From positions 1 through 64,000 of the forward strand of contig JAZLLG010000055.1 of NCBI GenBank assembly GCA_045598045.1: DNA of 64,000 nucleotides, written 5' to 3'. How positions within the stretch are numbered: the first letter of the stretch is position 1; each line of letters opens with the position of its first letter. Position numbers and translations under genes: made by a program. The DNA comes from RGIG3528 sp045598045. GTDB taxonomy: Bacteria; Bacillota; Clostridia; Lachnospirales; Lachnospiraceae. The notes beneath the pieces were generated by a model. The model searched no databases and was not told where the DNA came from. It worked only from the letters and a program-made list of their open reading frames with translations. Below, piece by piece: positions 6,902 through 16,250 of this stretch.

Positions 6902-9900
6902 TTATTCTATGCACCACGGATAAAACCAGCTTTGATAGCGGGTATATATAGAGAGAGAACCTGTTACGAAGTTATTTATATATTGGGCATAGAAAATATC
7001 TTTTCCCGAAAAAACAAGTATCTTACGCTTTTTACGAAGATCAGCAATGCTTACGATTTTTTTCACAACAGTCTCGTCAACTTTTTCGGGAACCGGATCG
7101 TTTTGCAACGCTGAATCCTTCTCAGGATCATGGTTAGAGTCTGCTTTCGAAATTTCATCAGCCTCAGTTACGGCTTTGTTCTTTGTCCATTTTGCATAAA
7201 TATATGTTTGCATGCAAATTGACGCAGTAAAGTTATACTCTTTTGTGAAATACTCGTCTGTATACCATCCGTCAAAAGTCCATCCTTCTTCGGAAGGATT
7301 TTCAGGTTTTGTGGCTTTGCTGCCGTTTTTGACAATCTGTTCGGGTACTTGTTCACCGTGGCCGTTCATCTTGAAAATGACACCAAAATCAACGGAAACA
7401 TAGACCTGTTTTGAAATCTCTCTTTGCGAACTGTTTTTCCTCCATTTTGCATAAATGACAGTATCCGAGGAAATTACCGTATTAAAATCAAAAGGAACGG
7501 ATAAAGAAACATTCGTAAACCAGCCATCAAAAATCCATCCTTCTTGTGAAGGTTCGGAAGGAACAACAGCTTTGTTACCTGAAATTACATTTTGAGAATC
7601 AATCGGCTCTCCGTGTCCGTTCATTTCAAAGCTGACAACATATGTCGGATTGTTTTCCAATACAGTGAATGTGGTAAATGCGCTTCCGTCAATCGAAACA
7701 ATGGTTATGGAGTGAACGCCGACACTAAGTTCTTCCAGGAAAGATGCATTCAACACAACTTTAGTTGAGCCCTCCGATGCCGTATACTCGGATTCATCGA
7801 TAGTAATATTGTCTGTCTTAACCCCCGAAAGTTTCGCGAAATCCGCGTCTGAAATAAATACCGCACCGGACGATGTGCCCTTTTTCCACTCACTTCCCGC
7901 ACCGAAAATGATATTATAAATCACGGGGTCCTGCGGGGTCATACTGTTAAGCGTCCATTTTGCATAAATAACCGTGTCCTCGGAAATGGCCGTATCAAAA
8001 TCAAATGCTTCAGATAAAGCGGAATCAGAAAACCACCCTTCAAAATCCCACCCTTCTTCGAAAGGCTCTTCCGGCAGAACTGCTTTATTACCTGAAATTA
8101 CATTCTGAGAATCAATGGGATATCCGTGGCCGTTCATTTCAAAGCTGACATCATGTGAAGAGGTAATGCCCGTATATGTAAAAGTTTCTGATATAAGTTC
8201 GTTTCCTGACGAAGTAACAAATTTAAATTGATAGCTTCCGTTTTCAGTAACTTTATATGTATATCCGACATTTGAACCATCGGCAAAACTGTAAATTGCA
8301 CCTGATTCGGGATTATCATAAATAAATGAAATAACAGGCGCACCGACCGAAACCCAGCCGGTATCGTCATGGTTCACATAGCAGCCATTGATAAATGATT
8401 CCATATATACACCGTTCATAAGTCCCGTACCGGTGTCTATGAGAATATTGTCGCTTGAACAAATCCCTGTGAAAACATCCGAAACATTGATTGAAACATC
8501 ATCTTCGGAAATAATGTTATCATATGTAATCGAGCACGACTTATATGCACCGTTTGTACTTAACGAATCCCTTACAATAAATGTATATGTTCCGTTTTTG
8601 GTTACTTTATAATTGAAGCCATATAGATTGGAAAATGTAATTGTAATAGGGGGATTCGGCTGTATATCCGGTGTATATGAAGACGAAGAAGACAACTGCT
8701 GCGGTTCACCGCCATCAACACTTACATAACAAAGAGAGTCACGGGGAGAACTTACAAAAATATTGTCAAAGCGCACAAAGGATTCGTTGTCTATGTCACG
8801 AACAGCCGGACGAAAAGGTTTAATTGTGACCGTCAAGTGGTTTTCGGACTCGATTTCTGCAAACTTCCCCGTGTCAACATTTGTCCTTCGAAGTACGGCC
8901 CAAACGTCCGCTTCCGTAACGTCCCAAACGTCTGGAAGCTTTACGGTGAGGCTTTCATAAGAATTGCTGCTTCCCAGGAAAGAAGCTGTTCCGGCAATGT
9001 TCATATACCAGTATGTGTGGTAATCATAGGTTGCGGTGTCCGGATTTTCCATATCAGGGATAATAATCGGAGGTTCAGAAATCAATTTAATATTTGATGT
9101 CCCGTAAGAAACAAACGACGACTGTGCCGGTTTTTCGACATCATCTGCGCTTCCGACATATGCATGCGAAACACCGTTATACCAGACATCGGCTGCATCT
9201 TCTTTAAGAACGATTTTAAGGTACACTTCCCTGTTAACAGGAATTTCCTTAACAACAAGTGTTGTTTTGCCATCAAGATACGAAAGCTCGAATTGAGATT
9301 CATCAATCGAGGTATCTTTTGCAGAGTACGTATCATCCGTACAAAACATTGCATCGGAAAATGTAATAATCTTTCCTCCGGTTTGATTGGAATTCGGAGC
9401 CGTAAAAGCAGCCCAACAGTGTTCAGCCATAACAAGACCATCTGTAAAATCATCTGCAATGCTTCCTATGCCGTTCGGAGGGCAATAACGATTTCTGATA
9501 TATTGTGTTGAAGTATTCCCTTCTTCATCAACAATTGTAAAATGAAGTTTTCCTGCATAAACAGGATAAAGATCGTAGCTTGTATAGTTGTAAGAGGGTT
9601 GATACGGATTCTCGTAAGGAATATATGAAATATAATTTATGGCACGTTCCGCAGGAACAGAGCTATACGGAGATAATGACATTATGACACTGTCAGTTGA
9701 CCAGCCGATAACATCGGTGCCATTCAAATCCGTTGAACGTCTTGCAGAGCCATCATCCACAACATATTGAATTTTATCGTCTGTATGGTAGCGAACATAG
9801 TTATACACTCTGCTTGAGTCGTATGTATGAATGGTCAGATAACCTCCGTTTGATTCATGCCCGTTTTCCACAAGACCGAGGCCGTCTTCTGTTATGGCAA

Positions 9901-10516
9901 GATAATAATCCCTGCTCTTATTGTCAAGGAAGCAGTATTTTCTGCTTTCAACCCCCTCACTCCACACAATCCATTCTGTTTTACTTGATTTACTAAGTTC
10001 AAGAGTACCGGTGTTTCTGTTTATATTTAAATAAAGCTTCTCTGCATAGTTTTTATTGTAGCGAAGGAGAAAATAAATATAAACATTTTTACCTTTTTTC
10101 TGAAAATGAAAAGCACTTAATTGCATATTTTCAGGCGGGCACTCAAGTCCGGCGCACTTGTTACCCACGCCTACGAAACCAAGATTATGCGCAGGAGAAC
10201 CGATAATGGCATCTTTTGCGAGTATGGTATTTCCCAGCTGTTCACCGTTTGACAAAGCAAAATACTGATCGTAATAGTCTGAAACAATCATTGAATCACC
10301 TGATGAAAGTGCTTCAAGAAATTCAGCTATTGACTGACTGTCCCCATCCCCGCTTAGAGCCGGTCCGAAAAAGGAACCATCAAGAAATTGATAATAAAAT
10401 ATTGACTGGCGTTCTGCGTATGTTTTTACCGGACCTGAAAGAAAAAAAACTAGGCCGTAAAAAAGCAGGCCTATAAACGCTTTAGCTATTTTAATACCCA
10501 TTGAATTCGTTTTCAT
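6902..10516 (-). CDS. Large secreted protein with InlB B-repeats
   Basis: A 1204-residue secreted protein of unknown function. The chosen ATG at 10516 has GGGGTGG before it and begins a clear signal peptide (hydrophobic about 9-28, likely cut after TYA); a longer frame begins at 10552. The central 900 residues look beta-rich with several Ig-like segments (for example NGTYTFIVRD and NGSYQFKFVT). Three InlB/Listeria-Bacteroides repeats (MNGHG ... GW.F.GW ... YAKW) lie in the last third. No LPXTG motif, transmembrane helix, SLH or choline-binding repeat is visible, and the C-terminus ends in an unusual aromatic tail (SWFYPWCIE). The gene sits between ribF and ylxM, a place without such genes in related operons. 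Adhesion or surface function is inferred from the repeats only. Confidence 0.88.
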   Translation of the reverse strand: MKTNSMGIKIAKAFIGLLFYGLVFFLSGPVKTYAERQSIFYYQFLDGSFFGPALSGDGDSQSIAEFLEALSSGDSMIVSDYYDQYFALSNGEQLGNTILAKDAIIGSPAHNLGFVGVGNKCAGLECPPENMQLSAFHFQKKGKNVYIYFLLRYNKNYAEKLYLNINRNTGTLELSKSSKTEWIVWSEGVESRKYCFLDNKSRDYYLAITEDGLGLVENGHESNGGYLTIHTYDSSRVYNYVRYHTDDKIQYVVDDGSARRSTDLNGTDVIGWSTDSVIMSLSPYSSVPAERAINYISYIPYENPYQPSYNYTSYDLYPVYAGKLHFTIVDEEGNTSTQYIRNRYCPPNGIGSIADDFTDGLVMAEHCWAAFTAPNSNQTGGKIITFSDAMFCTDDTYSAKDTSIDESQFELSYLDGKTTLVVKEIPVNREVYLKIVLKEDAADVWYNGVSHAYVGSADDVEKPAQSSFVSYGTSNIKLISEPPIIIPDMENPDTATYDYHTYWYMNIAGTASFLGSSNSYESLTVKLPDVWDVTEADVWAVLRRTNVDTGKFAEIESENHLTVTIKPFRPAVRDIDNESFVRFDNIFVSSPRDSLCYVSVDGGEPQQLSSSSSYTPDIQPNPPITITFSNLYGFNYKVTKNGTYTFIVRDSLSTNGAYKSCSITYDNIISEDDVSINVSDVFTGICSSDNILIDTGTGLMNGVYMESFINGCYVNHDDTGWVSVGAPVISFIYDNPESGAIYSFADGSNVGYTYKVTENGSYQFKFVTSSGNELISETFTYTGITSSHDVSFEMNGHGYPIDSQNVISGNKAVLPEEPFEEGWDFEGWFSDSALSEAFDFDTAISEDTVIYAKWTLNSMTPQDPVIYNIIFGAGSEWKKGTSSGAVFISDADFAKLSGVKTDNITIDESEYTASEGSTKVVLNASFLEELSVGVHSITIVSIDGSAFTTFTVLENNPTYVVSFEMNGHGEPIDSQNVISGNKAVVPSEPSQEGWIFDGWFTNVSLSVPFDFNTVISSDTVIYAKWRKNSSQREISKQVYVSVDFGVIFKMNGHGEQVPEQIVKNGSKATKPENPSEEGWTFDGWYTDEYFTKEYNFTASICMQTYIYAKWTKNKAVTEADEISKADSNHDPEKDSALQNDPVPEKVDETVVKKIVSIADLRKKRKILVFSGKDIFYAQYINNFVTGSLSIYTRYQSWFYPWCIE
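7175..8150 (-). repeat. Three InlB-type B-repeats
   Basis: Three copies of an approximately 68-residue unit lie at about 8150-7945, 7640-7430 and 7386-7175. Each opens with (E/K)MNGHG and closes with YAKW. Copies one and two are very similar at DNA level, for example around ACCTGAAATTACATT. The stretch 7945-7640 between copies one and two holds a different domain. Confidence 0.85.
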
Positions 10517-10557
10517 TAATCCACCCCTACCGTGCATATAATGCATACACAAGAATG

Positions 10558-11115
10558 TTATATCATATTTTCCTTCTTAACACAAAGCATTTTCATTGCG
10601 GCACTTTTGTCGGTCGAAATTAATTTTCTTATTCTCGTGCTGGAAACTTCCTCTCCCTTATATTTTTCTTTTTCGATGACGTAAAGACTGTATCCGTATT
10701 TTTCGGAGAGTTCGCTTAAGAGCTTCGTATCACCTGTACGGTTTATTCCGAAACGAAAATCATTTCCGCATACTATAACCTTACAGTTCAGCCCATCTAT
10801 AAGCACTTTGCCGATAAATTCTTCAGGTGAAAGCTTCGAACTTCTTTCATCCAATTTATAAAGAACATAATAGTCAATACCAAGTGTTTCAAATGCTTTT
10901 TCCTTTTCAACTTCCGAGCATAATGGTTCAGGGCTCACAACCTTATCGACAGACTCCTGCAAATCAAAAGTAAGGACAACAGTTTTGTTGTCCCCTTTAA
11001 CCGAAATAAGCTTTCTCACAAGGCTTCTGTGGCCCATGTGAACACCGTCAAACTTTCCGATAATGACGGCCGTCGGCACGTTATTAAGTTTTGAGAAGTC
11101 TCTTATAACTTCCAA
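10558..11115 (-). CDS. ribF: Short RibF: FMN adenylyltransferase domain only
   Basis: A 185-residue protein matching the N-terminal FAD synthetase half of RibF, with IGKFDGVHMGHRSLV near residue 22, CGNDFRFG near 127 and STRIRKLI near 163. RibF is normally about 310 residues, with a C-terminal riboflavin kinase domain. Here the reading frame stops just where that domain should begin, 41 bases before the large surface-protein gene. The best start is TTG at 11115, with GGAGG upstream and the truB stop 1 base away; no ATG fits the domain start. It could catalyse FMN to FAD, or be a truncated remnant. A riboflavin kinase must then be encoded elsewhere. Confidence 0.85.
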   Translation of the reverse strand: MEVIRDFSKLNNVPTAVIIGKFDGVHMGHRSLVRKLISVKGDNKTVVLTFDLQESVDKVVSPEPLCSEVEKEKAFETLGIDYYVLYKLDERSSKLSPEEFIGKVLIDGLNCKVIVCGNDFRFGINRTGDTKLLSELSEKYGYSLYVIEKEKYKGEEVSSTRIRKLISTDKSAAMKMLCVKKENMI

Positions 11116-11116
11116 A

Positions 11117-12037
11117 TCAGCTGTAAACCTCCAGGAACATTTTTTCCGGGAAGAATTTACCGTTTTCTTTTCTGAAACGGTATACTCCGCAGAATTGTCC
11201 TTTAGAATCATATGCCCTGTATAAATCTTTTACAGGTCTGTCAAAAACCGCTTCTCTTTTTCTTATCGGATTTCCATTGTCAACAAGATGATCGAATTCA
11301 GGAAGTGTTGTGAACACGTCATACTCTTTGAAATACAAATCAATCGGCATAATGTGTTCTTCAAAAGTACCGTTATCCTTAAATTCCTGAAGCTGTGCAA
11401 GTGTAAAAGAGTCCTTCATACAGAAACAGTCCGTACGGGTTCTGTAAAGCGACTTCATACAAGCACATGTGTTAAGCTTTTCTCCGATATCTCTGCAAAG
11501 AGAGCGAATGTACGTTCCTTTACCGCACTGTACTTCAATTCTGGCCTCTTTAAGCTTCCCTTCCGAGTCGCAAACACAGTCAAGAAGCTTTATTTCATCA
11601 ATTCTGACATGCCTTTTTTCAATCTCAACCTGACGGCCTTCTCTTGCCAGATCGTAAAGTCTCTGTCCGTTCAGCCTTATAGCCGAATACATTGGAGGTT
11701 GTTGATCTATTTCACCAAGAAATTCGGGAAGTACTTTTTCCAAATCATCTTTACAGGCAAAAACAGGAAGCGTTTTTGTAACGTTTCCTGTTATGTCTTC
11801 GGTATCGGTAGCGGTTCCGAAAAGGATTTCCGCTTCATATACTTTTTCTTTATCCATAAGCATATCGCAAACCTTGGTAGCCGAACCGATGCATACAGGC
11901 AAAACGCCTTCTGCCATGGGATCGAGTGTTCCGGTATGACCAATATGCTTGAAGCCGATCATGCCTCTGAGCTTGGCAATAACGTCATGAGAGGTAAATC
12001 CCGCTTCTTTGTATACGTTGATTATTCCGTTTACCAT
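11117..12037 (-). CDS. truB: tRNA pseudouridine55 synthase
   Basis: A 306-residue TruB that makes pseudouridine 55 in the T-loop of tRNAs. The catalytic Asp is in GHTGTLDPMAEGVLP near residue 38. Other signatures are 'PPMYSAIRLNGQRLYDLAREG' near 113-133 and GTYIRSLCRDIG near 178. The start overlaps the rbfA stop by one base (TAATG). The conserved infB-rbfA-truB-ribF order supports the call. Confidence 0.97.
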   Translation of the reverse strand: MVNGIINVYKEAGFTSHDVIAKLRGMIGFKHIGHTGTLDPMAEGVLPVCIGSATKVCDMLMDKEKVYEAEILFGTATDTEDITGNVTKTLPVFACKDDLEKVLPEFLGEIDQQPPMYSAIRLNGQRLYDLAREGRQVEIEKRHVRIDEIKLLDCVCDSEGKLKEARIEVQCGKGTYIRSLCRDIGEKLNTCACMKSLYRTRTDCFCMKDSFTLAQLQEFKDNGTFEEHIMPIDLYFKEYDVFTTLPEFDHLVDNGNPIRKREAVFDRPVKDLYRAYDSKGQFCGVYRFRKENGKFFPEKMFLEVYS

Positions 12038-12435
12038 TAAAGCTCCTCGCTTGTGTTTTCTTCCTCGTCAGACCTGTCGGGCATGGATGCCATAACTTCG
12101 TCAATTTTCTTTGACATATTAACGCCATACTCAATTGTCTGATCGATAACAAAAGTCAGCTCGGGAGTGTTTCTCATATTCATGCGATGAGCAAGCTGGC
12201 CGCGGATAAAGGACTTAGCGGAATTAAGTCCTTTAAGCGTGTCCTTCTGAGCCTGCTCATCTCCAAGTACACTGATCCAGACCTTACATGTTTTAAGATC
12301 CGGTGCACAATAAACATCCACAAGACTTGTAAAAGGAGCAATTCTCGGATCATGAACTTCATCTCTTATAATACTTGAAAGCTCACGAAGCACTTCCTGG
12401 CTTACTCTTTCGTTTTTAATACTGTTTTTTCTCAT
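12037..12435 (-). CDS. rbfA: Ribosome-binding factor A
   Basis: A 132-residue 30S maturation factor with a KH-like fold. Seen are 'RVSQEVLRELSSIIRDEVHDPRI' at the N-terminus (residues about 10-32), 'APDLKTCKVWISVLGDEQ' in the middle and 'NMRNTPELTFVIDQTIEYG' near the C-terminus, ahead of an acidic tail. It overlaps infB by four bases (ATGA). Confidence 0.96.
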   Translation of the reverse strand: MRKNSIKNERVSQEVLRELSSIIRDEVHDPRIAPFTSLVDVYCAPDLKTCKVWISVLGDEQAQKDTLKGLNSAKSFIRGQLAHRMNMRNTPELTFVIDQTIEYGVNMSKKIDEVMASMPDRSDEEENTSEEL

Positions 12436-15400
12436 TTTCTGGGCACCTCAACCATCTGATAGAGCTCGATGGAATCGCCTTCAAGGAGGTCGGTGAATTT
12501 CTCAAACACAAGACCACATTCATAGCCTGCATTGACTTCCTTAACATCATCCTTGAAACGCTTGAGAGAAGCAAGATTACCGTCAAATATCTGATTGCCG
12601 CCTCTGTTGATTCTTGCCTTGCAGCCTCTTATAACCTTACCGTCAAGTACGAAGGAACCTGCAATAATGCCGACACCTGAAGCCTTGAAAGTCTGACGTA
12701 CTTCAGCATGACCGATAACCTGTTCCTCGAATATAGGATCAAGAAGACCCTTCATGGCTGCTTCGACATCATCGATAGCATTATAAATTACATTGTAGAG
12801 ACGAAGGTCAACCTTTTCTCTTTCGCAAATATCCTTTGCTGTGTTATCCGGCTTAACGTTGAATGCAATGATAATAGCATTTGAAGCACTTGCAAGAGTC
12901 GCATCGGACTCGTTTACGGCGCCTACGCCGCCATGTATGATTCGAACGGCAACTTCATCGTTTGAAAGCTTAAGAAGGCTCTGCTTAATTGCTTCGACCG
13001 AGCCCTGAACATCGGCTTTAACGATAATATTAAGTTCCTTAATGTTACCGGCCTGAATTTCCGAATAAAGATCATCAAGTGAAAGCTTAGCCTTTGTTTC
13101 GGCAATAAGCTTCTCTTTATTCTTCTCAATGTAAGCTTCGGCAATTTCCTTTGCTTCCTTTTCAGACTCGGTTGCTACAACAATTTCTCCGGCATCCGGA
13201 ACAGAATTAAGACCAAGTACGGCAACAGGCATCGAAGGCGTTGCGCACTTAACCTTTTCATCTTTATCGTTAATAAGTGCACGTACCTTACCCATTGATG
13301 ATCCGATTACAATGTTATCACCTACTTTAAGTGTACCCTTCTGTACAAGAACTGTTGCAACAGGTCCACGGCCCTTATCAAGCTTTGCCTCAACAACAAT
13401 ACCTCTTGCCTGTCTGTTCGGATTTGCCTTGAGTTCAAGTACATCTGCGGTAAGAAGAATCATCTCAAGAAGCTTGTCGATACCATCTTTTGTCTTTGCG
13501 GAAACAGGTACAAATACGGTGCTACCGCCCCATTCCTCGCAAATAAGTCCGTATTCGGTAAGTTCCTGTTTAACTTTATCAATGTTTGCTGTAGGCTTAT
13601 CAATCTTGTTGACTGCAACAATGATTTCAACTCCTGCAGCCTTTGCATGGTTAATGGCTTCTACCGTCTGAGGCATAACACCATCGTCTGCCGCAACAAC
13701 AAGGACAGCTATATCCGTTGAGTTTGCACCACGCATACGCATTGCGGTGAAAGCTTCATGTCCGGGTGTATCAAGGAATGTAATCTTCTCACCCTTAGCG
13801 GTAACCATATAAGCACCTATGTGCTGTGTAATACCACCTGCTTCTCTTGAAGTAACGGAAGTTGTTCTGATAGCATCAAGAAGTGATGTTTTACCATGGT
13901 CAACGTGACCCATTACACAGACAACAGGAGGTCGCTTAACCAACTTTTCAACGTCCTCTTCATCTTCCTTAAGAAGTTCGGCAACACGATCTACCTTTTC
14001 TTCATGCTCTGCAATGATTTCGTAATCGATTGCAATGCTTTCGGCATCTTCAAAAGTAATATCGGAGTTGAGAGAAACCATCTTTCCTGCCATGAAAAGC
14101 TTTTTAACGATGTCACTGCCTTTAATCTTCATCTTATCGGCAAGTTCCTGAATCGTAAGAACATCGGGAAGATAGATAACTTTGATTGTCTCCTCAACCA
14201 CTTCGGCCTTAACAGGCTCAGGTCTGTGGAAAGCACCGGCACGGTTGGGATCCTTGCTGCCCTTGCCTTTCTTGCCGTTCATCTCTTCATAGTCGCCAAA
14301 GCGCTTATCTGCTTTAATCTTATCCTTTGACTTGTCGGAACGGCGATTATTTGTATTCTTTAATGTCTCCGCAATCTCAGGTCCCGAGGATTTCTTCTGA
14401 GGATTTCTGGAGTGAGAAACAAGCTTCTTCTCTTCTTCATCATCCTTACCGGGAACATAATTCTGAGGTCTCTGTGAAAAACCGGATGAAGGACGATTTC
14501 CACGATTCTGATTCTGATTATTGTTTCCGCCGAAATCCCTCTTATTCTGGTTTTCAAAAAGGTTGCTGTGACCACGGTTGTTTCCGTCATAACGGGAACC
14601 TACTTCCTGGAAGTGGTTTCTGTCACGCTGCTGATTTCTGTCACCGTTTCTGTTATCGTTATTTCTTCTGTCAAAGCCATTATTCTGCGGTCTCTGACCG
14701 TTTCTGTCATTATTGCGGTTATCGTTATTGTTTCTGTTTCCCTGATTCTGATTTCTCATGAATCCGCTGACATTTACACGGCTTACGATATTGGGACGTC
14801 CGGGAACACCGACAGTCTTAAACTTCTTTTCGGAATCGGAATTAATTGCCGAATCCGTGCTGAGAGGTGTACCGCCGGCTCTTCTTTCAGCTTCTGCTTT
14901 TGCAGCAGCCTCAGCCTTTGCGGCAGCCTCAGCTTTTGCAGCCTCCTCTGCTTCTTTGGCAGCCTTCTCGGCTTCCTTACGTGCAGCTTCAGCCTGAGCT
15001 GCTCTTTCCAAAGCTTCAGCCTGTTCCTTTTCGGCCTTTCTTTCTGCTATGTCTTCAGCAATAATTGCTGCTTCCTTGCGAGCCTTTGCTGCAAGTTCTT
15101 CAGCTTTCTTTGCTTCCTCGGCTGCATGTTTTTCAGCTTCTATTCTTTCAGCCTCACGTCTTGCCTGATTTTCCTTTACTTTTTCACGCTTGATTGCTTC
15201 AAGCTCAGCTTCAGACATGTGAGAACCATGAATAAGACGGTTTCCGTCATCACTTGAAATGGTAACGCCATTAATCGTTCTGGGCTTCTGTTGCTGATTT
15301 CTGTTATCAGTTCTTCTGTTATTGGAATCGTTGCCGGGACGGCGCTGACCCTGCTGAGGGCCGTCAAGCATACGTCTTTGCTGCTGAGGCTGACCGTCAG

Positions 15401-15905
15401 GTCTTCTCAACATCTGACCCTGCTGAGGCATCGTTCTTCTGTCCTGAGGACCATCGAGCATTCGTCTCTGCTGCTGAGGCTGACCATCAGGTCTCTTTAA
15501 CATTTGTCCCTGCTGAGGCATTGTTCTTCTGTCCTGAGGGCCGTCAAGCATGACTCTCTTCTGCTGAGGCTGACCCTGAATGGGTTTCTGCGCCTCGGGA
15601 CGACGAAGCATTTGTCCTTCCATAGGTTTCTTTACAACGTTATCAGTTTTTACGGCAGACTTAACCTGCTTTTCAGGTGCTTTAACAAGCTTATCGGCAG
15701 CATCCGTCTTCTTAGCGGTCTCGCCTTTGTTTTCCGAAGAAGCGGAAGTTTTACCGAAACGATTTCTTACCATTTCGATTTCTTTATCCTCAATGCTGTT
15801 CATGTGACTCTTGACTTCCACACCGTTTTTATTGAGGAATTCAATTATTTCCTTATTTTCTGCACCTAATTCCTTTGATAACTCAAATATCTTCATTTTT
15901 GCCAT
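12432..15905 (-). CDS. infB: Translation initiation factor IF-2, long form
   Basis: A 1157-residue IF-2, far longer than the roughly 716 residues of Bacillus. The order is an IF2_N module (residues 1-50), a long low-complexity region (about 60-560), a second IF2_N-like module (about 580-630), then the G domain with GHVDHGKTSLLDAI near 665, DTPGHEAF near 711 and NKIDKP near 765, and finally the C-terminal domains that bind initiator tRNA. The low-complexity part contains a 30-residue tandem repeat, an Ala/Glu-rich helical stretch and an Asn/Arg/Gln-rich stretch. The nusA-ylxR-ylxQ-infB order is classical. Confidence 0.97.
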   Translation of the reverse strand: MAKMKIFELSKELGAENKEIIEFLNKNGVEVKSHMNSIEDKEIEMVRNRFGKTSASSENKGETAKKTDAADKLVKAPEKQVKSAVKTDNVVKKPMEGQMLRRPEAQKPIQGQPQQKRVMLDGPQDRRTMPQQGQMLKRPDGQPQQQRRMLDGPQDRRTMPQQGQMLRRPDGQPQQQRRMLDGPQQGQRRPGNDSNNRRTDNRNQQQKPRTINGVTISSDDGNRLIHGSHMSEAELEAIKREKVKENQARREAERIEAEKHAAEEAKKAEELAAKARKEAAIIAEDIAERKAEKEQAEALERAAQAEAARKEAEKAAKEAEEAAKAEAAAKAEAAAKAEAERRAGGTPLSTDSAINSDSEKKFKTVGVPGRPNIVSRVNVSGFMRNQNQGNRNNNDNRNNDRNGQRPQNNGFDRRNNDNRNGDRNQQRDRNHFQEVGSRYDGNNRGHSNLFENQNKRDFGGNNNQNQNRGNRPSSGFSQRPQNYVPGKDDEEEKKLVSHSRNPQKKSSGPEIAETLKNTNNRRSDKSKDKIKADKRFGDYEEMNGKKGKGSKDPNRAGAFHRPEPVKAEVVEETIKVIYLPDVLTIQELADKMKIKGSDIVKKLFMAGKMVSLNSDITFEDAESIAIDYEIIAEHEEKVDRVAELLKEDEEDVEKLVKRPPVVCVMGHVDHGKTSLLDAIRTTSVTSREAGGITQHIGAYMVTAKGEKITFLDTPGHEAFTAMRMRGANSTDIAVLVVAADDGVMPQTVEAINHAKAAGVEIIVAVNKIDKPTANIDKVKQELTEYGLICEEWGGSTVFVPVSAKTKDGIDKLLEMILLTADVLELKANPNRQARGIVVEAKLDKGRGPVATVLVQKGTLKVGDNIVIGSSMGKVRALINDKDEKVKCATPSMPVAVLGLNSVPDAGEIVVATESEKEAKEIAEAYIEKNKEKLIAETKAKLSLDDLYSEIQAGNIKELNIIVKADVQGSVEAIKQSLLKLSNDEVAVRIIHGGVGAVNESDATLASASNAIIIAFNVKPDNTAKDICEREKVDLRLYNVIYNAIDDVEAAMKGLLDPIFEEQVIGHAEVRQTFKASGVGIIAGSFVLDGKVIRGCKARINRGGNQIFDGNLASLKRFKDDVKEVNAGYECGLVFEKFTDLLEGDSIELYQMVEVPRK
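15351..15620 (-). repeat. 90-bp tandem repeat inside infB
   Basis: About three head-to-tail copies with a period of exactly 90 bases; the CC(G/A)TC(A/G)AGCAT element recurs at 15361, 15451 and 15541. Each copy encodes a Gln/Arg/Pro-rich 30-residue unit with MLDGPQDRRTMPQQG. The period keeps frame. Confidence 0.9.
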
Positions 15906-16249
15906 TAAACGGGCTCCTCCTCTATACTCTTAAGGTCGTTGATTTTCTTGATTATGGCCTTTGCAAGGCCCTCATCCGTTACCGCAACAGAAGCTCTCTC
16001 CTTCCTGCCTATTGCATGTCCGAGGTCATCTTTCGTACTGAAGAAAACACACGGAACTTTATAAAAATTACTTTTATCGGAAAACAGCTTTTTAGTATTG
16101 TCCGAAGCGTCCTCCGCTACGATAACCAAACATGCCGTGCTGTCTTTAACGGCTGTTTCGCAACAGAATTCGCCACTTTGAACCTTTCCTGCCTTCATGG
16201 CAATGCCAAGCAGGGAAAGAACGCTTTTTTCGGCTTTGTTATCAATCAA
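15905..16249 (-). CDS. ylxQ: L7Ae-family protein YlxQ
   Basis: A 114-residue member of the L7Ae/L30e/S12e/Gadd45 RNA-binding fold. It has 'LLGIAMKAGKVQSGEF' near residue 13 and 'ACLVIVAEDASDNTKK' near 33, the typical kink-turn-binding sheet. It is encoded between ylxR and infB as in Bacillus, and overlaps the infB start by one base. The target RNA is not known. Confidence 0.94.
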   Translation of the reverse strand: MIDNKAEKSVLSLLGIAMKAGKVQSGEFCCETAVKDSTACLVIVAEDASDNTKKLFSDKSNFYKVPCVFFSTKDDLGHAIGRKERASVAVTDEGLAKAIIKKINDLKSIEEEPV

Positions 16250-16250
16250 C

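Noticed and set aside
6902..7060. Frameshift that removed a wall anchor from the large surface protein
   Set aside because: The other two minus-strand frames in this stretch stop quickly and show no hydrophobic helix or LPXTG, so I see no lost anchor.
15351..15620. Regular repeats in infB that could suggest a CRISPR-like array
   Set aside because: The period is an exact 90 bases with no unique spacers, it stays in frame, and it encodes a continuous protein repeat.
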